64,000 bases of DNA from DASTCZ01 sp035308165. Lineage in GTDB: Bacteria; Acidobacteriota; Terriglobia; Acidiferrales; UBA7541. How positions within the stretch are numbered: the stretch's first letter is position 1; each line of letters opens with the position of its first letter. The notes under the pieces are model-generated. The model was not told the DNA's origin. It saw only the letters and a program-made list of their open reading frames with translations, and searched no databases. The position numbers were made by a program, and so were the translations under genes. The stretch lies in NCBI GenBank assembly GCA_035308165.1, contig DATGHC010000007.1:1-64000 (forward strand), in the 5' to 3' direction. Below are positions 15,928 through 22,470 of the stretch, in pieces.

Positions 15928-17085
15928 ATGGGCTGGCAAAGGGAATGGTGGGTTTTTTACCTGTTGGTCGAAGCCACGCGAGTCTTGGCATTCAGATTTC
16001 GGCTCCGGTTTCCCACGCTTCACGGGCCGGACATGTTCTTCAGTCTTAATGTGCCGCCGGATTTCTTTGCCGGTCCCGGGCGCCGCTTATTGCGCATGTA
16101 TCACCTGGGCCTGCCCGTACCCTACTTAATCGAAGCTATCCTTCTTGCTCCCGTTTTTTATTGGGGCTATCGAGGGTGGATGATGTTCGCCGTCATTTGC
16201 ACCAGTCTGATGCTTTTTCTCTGGGGCCGGTGGTCGATGCATCGGGTGATTCGGATGGCGAAACCATACGCACTGCCATGCGGAGCCTCAAATTCCGCAG
16301 TTTCCTTGGGTCTGGAGCCTCGCGAATTGGCGAATTATCGAAGTCTCCCCATGGAGCTTGTCGTTTGGGCTTTTGACTTGGGCGCGTTGATACTTCTTGC
16401 TCAAACTGTTCGCATCAGCATGAGCTTTTTTCACCTGAATATCGGCAATCTCGTGGGGCTCCTTCTTCGGTTGCTCGGATTCGCACAACTCTCCGCCGGC
16501 CCCGGCCCTTCTTATGGCGCCTGGCTTTTCTGGCCCTTGATATTGGCCTACATCCAGGTCGGTGCCTTGCTTGTAAAATACGCAGTGGTGGCACGGCCCA
16601 TGCGTCTTTCCACTGATGCCGCAGGCGAGATTCGCAAATATCGCGAAGGCGTCCGCCGCTATTTCATTCGCACTTGCGATTGGTTCCGGATTGTATTTGC
16701 ACTGGCACTGCTTACAACGTCCTTCGAGGTGCGATTTCCAGAGGTTACCGCGCATAGCTGGTGGAAGTGGCTTAACTACTCTCTATCATTGGGTTTGTTG
16801 ATTTTGATTCTGACCTGGTACTACACCAATGTCAGGTGTTTCATGCGCCAGGCGCGGAACTTTCCAAAGGGGACTTCCGGTCCAAAGGCCTCACGAATCA
16901 TTGACCCCGCGCGGTTTCGGTTGGGTGGACTGGTTTATTATGATCCCGATAGCCCCTCAGTCCTTGTGCCGAGCCGAGCAGGATATGCGCTGAATTTTGC
17001 GGACCGCCGCGCTTATATCACGCTCGCATATTTCGGTGGCCTGGCGTTGCTGTCATTGATTCATCTTAGATTCGGTTGGGGGTAG
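15928..17085 (+). CDS. Polytopic membrane protein of unknown function
   Basis: 385 residues, start preceded by GGGAAGGA. Several hydrophobic helices are visible (YLIEAILLAPVFYWGY, MFAVICTSLMLFLWG, MELVVWAFDLGALILLAQT, YSLSLGLLILILTWYY, and one near the C-terminus). Between the first segments is a conserved-looking NVPPDFFAGPGRRLLRMYH stretch. There are no catalytic motifs I can name. The gene follows the hydrolase by 63 bases in the same direction and could be part of the same transcript. Confidence 0.75.
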   Translation: MGWQREWWVFYLLVEATRVLAFRFRLRFPTLHGPDMFFSLNVPPDFFAGPGRRLLRMYHLGLPVPYLIEAILLAPVFYWGYRGWMMFAVICTSLMLFLWGRWSMHRVIRMAKPYALPCGASNSAVSLGLEPRELANYRSLPMELVVWAFDLGALILLAQTVRISMSFFHLNIGNLVGLLLRLLGFAQLSAGPGPSYGAWLFWPLILAYIQVGALLVKYAVVARPMRLSTDAAGEIRKYREGVRRYFIRTCDWFRIVFALALLTTSFEVRFPEVTAHSWWKWLNYSLSLGLLILILTWYYTNVRCFMRQARNFPKGTSGPKASRIIDPARFRLGGLVYYDPDSPSVLVPSRAGYALNFADRRAYITLAYFGGLALLSLIHLRFGWG

Positions 17086-17158
17086 GGAAGCTGCACGGCT
17101 GAACCTTTCATCATCGGGTATGTGCTAGAATTTCCGCGATCCTGGGGAGGCACATTTC

Positions 17159-17569
17159 ATGGCCATGGAGTTGACTCTCATTCCGCGCGGCACTCGCGTC
17201 GAATCCAATGGCGACGGTGAGACTTTAGACATTTCCGGCTCAACCACGCGCACGTTTTTCTGCACGTTGGAAGTATTCGATCAAATCGAACAGGAGTCTC
17301 TGGACGTCTCCGTCTGGGGTTCGACGGATGGCCAAGCCTGGGGAGCACACCCAATTATCAAGCTCCCGCAAGTGTTTTACCGGGGCAACGAGCACATGAT
17401 CCTGGACCTCACGATGCGGCCCGAATTGAGGTTTGTACGAGCGCATTGGGATCTTGTCCGCTGGGGGCGGGTGGCGCCGCTGCCAATGTTTGTTATGGGC
17501 CTGCAAGCCAGTGAAATCCCGGCCATGCCCGTGGCCCGGTCGACTGCCGGCGTAGTCACGGCCCATTAA
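17159..17569 (+). CDS. Small conserved-looking protein of unknown function
   Basis: 136 residues with GGGGAGG placed for ATG 17159 or 17165. The sequence looks like one beta-sandwich domain: LTLIPRGTRVESNG, TRTFFCTLEVFDQIEQESLD, VSVWGSTDGQAW, and FVRAHWDLVRWG. There is no signal peptide or membrane helix, so it is probably cytoplasmic. No family can be assigned. Its end borders the highly structured intergenic region described next. Confidence 0.7.
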   Translation: MAMELTLIPRGTRVESNGDGETLDISGSTTRTFFCTLEVFDQIEQESLDVSVWGSTDGQAWGAHPIIKLPQVFYRGNEHMILDLTMRPELRFVRAHWDLVRWGRVAPLPMFVMGLQASEIPAMPVARSTAGVVTAH

Positions 17570-17583
17570 TATTCTTGAGACAA

Positions 17584-17748
17584 TCCTGAAACAAACGGGA
17601 AGTGAATAACCTTTTCAGGGTTCCGCAGCTAGGTGAGCCTACGGAAATGCCAGTAGAGTAGGGGTAGAGAGCTGACGGTCGGTTGCCCTATGGAGGTAGC
17701 TCCCTACCCCGCGAGTGGTCTTATCCATATAGACGATGGCAACCCCTC
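17584..17748. ncRNA. Candidate structured, pseudoknot-capable RNA (strand uncertain)
   Basis: Between two convergent genes there are four separate helices. (1) CCTGAA 17585-17590 with TTCAGG 17614-17619. (2) TTCCG 17621-17625 with CGGAA 17642-17646, enclosing TAGG/CCTA around a TGAG loop. (3) A 13-bp helix with one mismatch, 17661-17673 with 17698-17710. (4) GGTTGCC 17681-17687, inside the loop of helix 3, pairs with GGCAACC 17738-17744 outside it; TATGGA 17689-17694 can also pair with TCCATA 17724-17729. Helices 3 and 4 together make a pseudoknot. No downstream gene on either strand starts here, so a riboswitch is unlikely and a free-standing RNA is more plausible. It matches no RNA class I know. 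Confidence 0.5.
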
Positions 17749-17835
17749 AAAAGTTTCCTTCCACCCCCAAAATAATTCGACTTTTTTAACCGAATGTAAG
17801 CAATCACTTTCAATGGATTTTCATTTTTTCATATA

Positions 17836-18867
17836 TTAGGGATGCTGCGGAGGCGAGCCCGATGCATGTCCCAAGGTCTGTTCCGTCTTTGCTTTCAATG
17901 CTCTAGCCTGGTCACCGTAGGCCCCTGTTGGGTCAAGCTTCAAATAGGTATTGAGGTCCTCAATAGCAGCCTCGTTTCTGAGCAGCCGCAAGTGAATGTT
18001 GGCGAGCAGGAGATAAAGCTGTGGATAATTCTTCACATGCTTACCCGCTTCCAAGGCGCTTTGTTCGGCCTCGCTAGGACGATTCGTCCCCAGCAGTATG
18101 CTCGCCAGCTCATAATGTCCACGCCAGGCGTCGGGTTGGATTTGCAATCCATTCCGGTCGATTTTTTCGGCGTCGGCGAAGCGTCCCTCGTCCGCCAGCA
18201 TGGACGCCAAGGCAAAATCGGCCTCAGCGAAATGATCCTGGCTACTTTCAATGGCACGATGGAACGCCGATTCCGCTTCCTCTTTACGACCCAATTTCAA
18301 ATAGGCCACTCCCTGATAGTAACTCGCTTCGTAAAAGCCGGCTGACGCGTCCAAGACAGCCTGGAAAAACGCGAGGCTCGCTGCGGGATTTTGCTTTTGG
18401 AAAAGCGTTTCTAACCCGTTCCGCAAAGCTTCCTGGGCCCTTTGTGGCAGAGCCAATTCCCTAGAGGAAACGACCTCGCCTTTCACCACTGGCTTATCCT
18501 TGACAACTTCCCGGAGGGCAATATTCACCCTCGCGCCGGGGAAGCCAAGAACCTCGACCTCCTCTCGATAAGGGATGTAGGCCTCGTCATTGATGGTAAG
18601 GACGTATGTCCCCTGTGGAAGCGCGCTGAACGAAAAAGTTCCATCGGAGTTTGTGTAATGCGTGTCCACAGGCTCTCCGTCGCTGGCGGTCAATTGGATC
18701 TTTATATGAGGCAACGACTTGTTATCGTTTTGACTTCTAACAACTCCGGTGATTTGTGAGGGAGAAAGATTCTGGCCGCGGGCCTGGCCGACGGCTGCCC
18801 TTGCAACCACGAGGCTGGCCATGCCCATGACAGCAAATCGCAAGAATCGGTGAAGCGCAAGGTTCAT
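17836..18867 (-). CDS. Secreted TPR protein with carboxypeptidase-regulatory-like domain (copy 2)
   Basis: 343 residues from ATG 18867, preceded by AGAGGTGA. A signal peptide (FLRFAVMGMASLVVARAAVGQA) leads into a beta-sandwich of the carboxypeptidase regulatory-like type (ITGVVRSQNDNKSLPHIKIQ, GTFSFSALPQGTYVLTI). It is followed by TPR repeats (EASYYQGVAYLKLGRKEEA, WRGHYELASILLGTNRPSEA, AIEDLNTYLKLDPTGAY). The same architecture and many of the same residues occur in the gene that ends one base upstream, so the pair is a tandem duplication. A scaffold or binding role in the periplasm is likely; the partner is unknown. Confidence 0.85.
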   Translation of the reverse strand: MNLALHRFLRFAVMGMASLVVARAAVGQARGQNLSPSQITGVVRSQNDNKSLPHIKIQLTASDGEPVDTHYTNSDGTFSFSALPQGTYVLTINDEAYIPYREEVEVLGFPGARVNIALREVVKDKPVVKGEVVSSRELALPQRAQEALRNGLETLFQKQNPAASLAFFQAVLDASAGFYEASYYQGVAYLKLGRKEEAESAFHRAIESSQDHFAEADFALASMLADEGRFADAEKIDRNGLQIQPDAWRGHYELASILLGTNRPSEAEQSALEAGKHVKNYPQLYLLLANIHLRLLRNEAAIEDLNTYLKLDPTGAYGDQARALKAKTEQTLGHASGSPPQHP

Positions 18868-18868
18868 T

Positions 18869-19897
18869 TCACCTCTGCAAGGCAGGCGGTGACGGGGAGT
18901 GTCCAAGGGTTCGTTCCATCTGATCCTTAATCTTGCGTGCCTGTCCGCTCGCGGGCCCATCCGGGTCGAGCTTCAGAAATGTATTAACGTCCTCCAGCAC
19001 GGCCTCGTTGTTCCGCAGTTGCATATGGATATTTGCCAGAATCAGGTACAGTCCGGGGAAATCTGTTTTCCTCTTGCGCGCCTCGAGTCCGTTTTTTTCC
19101 GCTTCCGCGGGATTCTTCTGGCCCAAAAGCGCTCGCGCCAATTCATAGTAACCGCGCCACGCATCTGGCTGGATATTTAATCCCACTCTCGCTATTTTCT
19201 CCGACTCGGCAAATTGTTGTCGGTCTGTGAGCAATGAGGCCAAAGCAAAACACGGGTCCGCGTAGTGGCCCTCGCTCCCCGCGATGGACTTGCGAAACGC
19301 ATCCTCCGCGTCGGCGGGTTTCAGTAAGAATGTGTAGGCGACGCCTTCATCGTAGTACGCCTCATAAAACGCCGGCGAAATCTCCAGTACCCGGCGAAAG
19401 GATGCCAAGCCGCCTGCATAGTCGTGCTTCTGGTAAAGGCGTTCCCGGCCCTTCGCCAACGCATCTTTGGCTTTTGCCGGCAAGCTCAGTTCGCGGGCGG
19501 ACACTGCTTTATCCGGGCCAAGGGCATCGCTCTTTGCCACCATAATCTTCCGGAGGGAAATATCCACCTTTGCCTCTGCTATGAACCGAAGCAGTAAAGA
19601 TTCCTGATGCGATTCGTAACCATCGGCTGAAAATAAAATGGTGTACTCCCCGCCCGACAAGTTCTCGAAAGTAAAGTCGCCATTTTGCCTGGATACGGAC
19701 GTCGCAACCACCTCGCCCTGCGCGGTGCTCAGCCGGGCCTGCACGCCTTCGATTGGGGTGTGGTCTGCATCGTTGGTGACGTTGCCTATGACCCGAAATC
19801 GAACGCCAGCGTTACCTGGGGTTCTCTGCCCAATGCACACAGACGCAAAAACAAATATTGCCGGGAAAACGAACGCGAGGCGTGCAACTTTATGCAC
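18869..19897 (-). CDS. Secreted TPR protein with carboxypeptidase-regulatory-like domain (copy 1)
   Basis: 342 residues starting at GTG 19897, with AGGAGA at good spacing. It has a signal peptide (VARLAFVFPAIFVFASVCIG), a carboxypeptidase-regulatory-like beta domain (GNVTNDADHTPIEGVQARL, GDFTFENLSGGEYTILFSAD) and about five TPR units (YDEGVAYTFLLKPADAEDAF, WRGYYELARALLGQKNPAEA). It is the first gene of a two-gene tandem. The second copy begins one base after its stop. No ligand or pathway can be assigned. Confidence 0.85.
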   Translation of the reverse strand: MHKVARLAFVFPAIFVFASVCIGQRTPGNAGVRFRVIGNVTNDADHTPIEGVQARLSTAQGEVVATSVSRQNGDFTFENLSGGEYTILFSADGYESHQESLLLRFIAEAKVDISLRKIMVAKSDALGPDKAVSARELSLPAKAKDALAKGRERLYQKHDYAGGLASFRRVLEISPAFYEAYYDEGVAYTFLLKPADAEDAFRKSIAGSEGHYADPCFALASLLTDRQQFAESEKIARVGLNIQPDAWRGYYELARALLGQKNPAEAEKNGLEARKRKTDFPGLYLILANIHMQLRNNEAVLEDVNTFLKLDPDGPASGQARKIKDQMERTLGHSPSPPALQR

Positions 19898-20063
19898 GAA
19901 TTTCTCCTGAAGTTAGCTGGAGTATAACACGAATGATTCTCATCTACCCTATATCCAAATCTCGTGTCGCACACTTCCAATTGGCGTCCCTATGCAGTCG
20001 CTGTTTGCTCTTGGCCTCCGGGACGAAATAGACTTTGTGGCTTTTGGTGGGGAGCGATCCGAA

Positions 20064-21458
20064 TCAAGTCTGGCCAAGGTCCACGGTCTGCAAATATTCC
20101 GCCACGTTGGATCGCCATCCCGGCCGCGCGTTTAACACTTTTTGGAACGCGCTGGCCGCGGCCGGCTCTCCATGCACCAGGAATGTTTGCTTCGGCGGGG
20201 CAGCGAAGCCCGAAATCCATCGCACCAGTTCGCTTTGTCCCGCGTGTGCGGAAAATTGTTTCATGTCCACGATTTCGGCCACCACAGGGACGGTTTGGCC
20301 CATGATTCGCAACGTCTTTGCGCCGTCTTCCAGCGCGCGCCCCCCCGTGCCTTCCGCCTGAAACCCACATAGGAGCACCGCGTTCCTCGCGTCGGGCAAT
20401 CTTTGTATCAGATGGTGAAGAACCCTGCCGCCGGTGGCCATGCCGCTGGCCGAAATAATGATGCATGGATCCTTCACGTCGTTAATCTTCTTTGAATCAT
20501 CCGCCGTCCGAGTCATATGGATTTCGTGCACGTCGAGCGGGTCGCCCGAAATTTCTTCCTGATCAAATTGTATGCCGTGGTCTTCATGGTGCTTCAAATA
20601 AAGATCGGTCGCGCTGATGGCCATGGGGCTGTCCAGATATACCGGCACATGCGGAATGCGTCCTGTGTCTTCCAGCTTGCGCAGCACGTACATGATCAGT
20701 TGCGAGCGGTCCACGGCGAACGCGGGAATTACGATCACGCCGCCGCGCTTCACCACGCGGTTCACAACGTCCGCCATTTCATCGTAGGGCGACGTGCTGG
20801 GATGATCGCGATCGCCGTATGTGGTTTCGCACAACAGTACGTCGGCCTGGACCGGCGGCTCGGGACTTTTCAAGATGGGCTGGCCGTACCGTCCAATGTC
20901 CCCTGAGAAAAGAATCACCGTTTTTTTGGCGCCCTCATTGATGGTCAGCTCCAGGCTCGCTGAACCGAGGATGTGCCCGGCATCGTGTTGCCGCACTGTG
21001 AATTCCGGGCTGATGGTGAAAGGGCCGGTCCGCGGATTTTCCACGAAGCGCGTAAGCGCCTGGCGCGCCTGGTCTTCGGTATAAAGGGGCAAAGCCGGTT
21101 TGTGCTTGCTGTAGCCCTTGCGCTGCGCATGTGCGGCATCCTCTTCCTGCAAGTGTCCCGAATCGGGCAGCAGGATACCGCAAAGCTCCCGCGTGGCTGC
21201 GTTGGAATAAATGGGCCCTTTAAATCCTTGCTGAATAATCCGCGGAATCCACCCGGTGTGGTCGAGATGTGCGTGAGTCAGCACCAGCCAGTCAATCGTT
21301 TCCGCAGGAATCGGAAGCGCGGCCCAGTTGCGCTGCTTCAATTCGCTGGTCCCCTGAAAAAGCCCGCAATCCACCAGCAGGCGTTTACCGTTTACTTCGA
21401 CCAAATATTTCGAGCCGGTCACGCATCCCGCAGCACCAAGAAACGTCAGTTTTGCCAT
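20064..21458 (-). CDS. Metallo-beta-lactamase/beta-CASP fold protein (RNA-processing exonuclease type)
   Basis: 464 residues without a signal peptide. All core motifs are present: motif 2 HAHLDHTG (residues near 60), the third motif in RQHDAGHILGSAS, Asp in LFSGDIGRYGQP, and the C-terminal His in FLVHGEPAAASAF. The inserted beta-CASP region carries IVIPAFAVDRSQ and CIIISASGMATGGRVLHHL. This combination is seen in CPSF73-like and archaeal-type beta-CASP ribonucleases and in their bacterial homologues. An RNA endo- or exonuclease activity is therefore likely, though some bacterial members are untested. It has no operon partner apart from nearby small genes. Confidence 0.88.
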   Translation of the reverse strand: MAKLTFLGAAGCVTGSKYLVEVNGKRLLVDCGLFQGTSELKQRNWAALPIPAETIDWLVLTHAHLDHTGWIPRIIQQGFKGPIYSNAATRELCGILLPDSGHLQEEDAAHAQRKGYSKHKPALPLYTEDQARQALTRFVENPRTGPFTISPEFTVRQHDAGHILGSASLELTINEGAKKTVILFSGDIGRYGQPILKSPEPPVQADVLLCETTYGDRDHPSTSPYDEMADVVNRVVKRGGVIVIPAFAVDRSQLIMYVLRKLEDTGRIPHVPVYLDSPMAISATDLYLKHHEDHGIQFDQEEISGDPLDVHEIHMTRTADDSKKINDVKDPCIIISASGMATGGRVLHHLIQRLPDARNAVLLCGFQAEGTGGRALEDGAKTLRIMGQTVPVVAEIVDMKQFSAHAGQSELVRWISGFAAPPKQTFLVHGEPAAASAFQKVLNARPGWRSNVAEYLQTVDLGQT

Positions 21459-21655
21459 AGGCGCGTCATTCTATTTCATCTGGGAAAATCGCGCCAATCA
21501 CAACGCTCACGCGCTCCGAAATTAAGCTCCGACTAAGGTCTACCAAAGCAAGATATGGACGCTCCTACCGGGTTACTGGGAGCCTGCCCGCTCCCGTTGA
21601 TCTACTTGAGTAACTGGGGCGGGCTGCATTTTTGGAAAATCGAGCGGCAGGCCGT

Positions 21656-21748
21656 GTGGATAAACTAAAAATCGCTTTTTATATTGCCGGACTGGTTCTT
21701 GCTCTGCTTGCCTTCATTGCTTTGGTGGCACTGCTCTTCTGGGGTTAG
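21656..21748 (+). CDS. Possible 30-residue single-pass membrane peptide
   Basis: From GTG 21656 a short frame encodes a basic start (VDKLKIAFY) followed by about 20 purely hydrophobic residues (IAGLVLALLAFIALVALLFW) and ends at TAG 21746-21748. This is the shape of a small membrane protein. A TTG at 21632 would give a longer form. The ribosome-binding site is weak. The frame overlaps the end of the minus-strand small gene by 4 bases, so the two would be convergent. Existence is uncertain. Confidence 0.3.
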   Translation: MDKLKIAFYIAGLVLALLAFIALVALLFWG

Positions 21749-21918
21749 TCTGCTTTTTTCGAGGCGTCCTGATAGGCATACATGAGGGACAGGTACTCTG
21801 AGGTCAGTAGCTGAATCTTTTGCATCAGTACATCGTATTCGGTGGTGCCGGGGTTCGTTCGCCCAAGCTCCGCCCACACCTCCAAAATGTTTTGGAGTTT
21901 TTCGAAAATCTTGTCCAT
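21745..21918 (-). CDS. 57-residue helical protein of unknown function
   Basis: From ATG 21918 a frame of 57 codons ends at TAA 21745-21747. The product is compact and helical (MDKIFEKLQNILEVWAELG, then TTEYDVLMQKIQLLTSEYL), without signal or membrane segment. GGAG lies about 8 bases upstream of the ATG. Composition is protein-like and the frame is not a shadow of another gene. It is divergent from the blaI-like gene, so the 160 bases between them hold both promoters. Its role is unknown. Confidence 0.65.
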   Translation of the reverse strand: MDKIFEKLQNILEVWAELGRTNPGTTEYDVLMQKIQLLTSEYLSLMYAYQDASKKAD

Positions 21919-22029
21919 CTGGATCTCCGACTTCGTTGCTGAGGAGTATAGCGCGATATTTTGCCAGGCAATAGGGAGAACGCACGCGCTCCAGGCAGAG
22001 GGTAGCCGCGCGAACCCCTAAATCAAGCC

Positions 22030-22045
22030 TACGAAGATTTTCGTT
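22030..22045. promoter_or_regulatory. Upstream BlaI-type operator half of a twin site
   Basis: TACGAA-GATT-TTCGTT is an imperfect copy (last base differs) of the perfect palindrome 21 bases downstream. The second half overlaps the start of the TTGACA -35 box. Two sites spaced two helical turns apart upstream of a BlaI-family gene are the expected arrangement for autoregulation. Confidence 0.65.
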
Positions 22046-22073
22046 GACAGTACGAATAGTTTCGTAGTAGAGT
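22044..22073 (+). promoter_or_regulatory. Promoter of the blaI-type operon
   Basis: TTGACA at 22044-22049 is followed after 18 bases by TAGAGT (22068-22073), a moderate -10. Transcription would begin at about 22080, right at the ATG 22081, and no ribosome-binding site exists between them. The mRNA may therefore be leaderless. The -10 choice is the weaker part of this call. Confidence 0.6.
22051..22066. promoter_or_regulatory. Perfect BlaI-type operator palindrome
   Basis: TACGAA-TAGT-TTCGTA is a perfect 6+6 inverted repeat with a 4-base centre, lying between the -35 and -10 boxes. BlaI/MecI operators are short TACA...TGTA-like palindromes in this position. Binding by the adjacent repressor at 22081 is inferred. 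Confidence 0.75.
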
Positions 22074-22080
22074 CCCCGCC

Positions 22081-22470
22081 ATGGCCGAACATACCAAACA
22101 AAAACCCACCGCTTCGGAGTTGGAAATACTCGGCGTGTTGTGGAAGCGCGGGCCTTCCACGGTACGCGAAGTCCACGAAGCGCTGGCGGACCATAAGAGC
22201 ACCGGCTACACCGGCGTTCTCAAACTCATGCAAATCATGGCCGCAAAAGGGATCGTCCGCCGTAACGAACACGAGCGTGCGCACGTTTATGAAGCATGCG
22301 AGCCAGCAGAGGAAACCAAGCGGCAGCTTGCGGCGGACGTGATGTCCCGCGTATTTGACGGCTCCGCGAGCCAATTGATGATGCACGCACTTGCAGGGCG
22401 GCGCGCGTCAAAACAAGAGATTGAACAGTTAAGACGTCTATTGGACGACGTGGAAAGGAAGCGGAGATGA
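22081..22470 (+). CDS. blaI-like: BlaI/MecI/CopY-family transcriptional repressor
   Basis: 129 residues. The winged helix is typical: TASELEILGVLWKRGPSTVREVHEAL, then YTGVLKLMQIMAAKGIVRRNE. The C-terminal dimerisation and protease-sensitive part follows (LMMHALAGRRASKQEIEQLRRLL). In the family, a membrane M56 metalloprotease relieves repression by causing cleavage of this protein. That partner is encoded immediately downstream with a 4-base ATGA overlap. Two palindromes sit on its promoter. There is no ribosome-binding site before ATG 22081, which suggests leaderless translation. Confidence 0.92.
   Translation: MAEHTKQKPTASELEILGVLWKRGPSTVREVHEALADHKSTGYTGVLKLMQIMAAKGIVRRNEHERAHVYEACEPAEETKRQLAADVMSRVFDGSASQLMMHALAGRRASKQEIEQLRRLLDDVERKRR

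Noticed and set aside
17621..17710. Mg-sensing M-box or other known riboswitch at 17.6 kb
   Set aside because: The AGGTGAGCCTAC stem faintly resembles the M-box start, but the rest of the M-box core is missing and no gene begins downstream on either strand.
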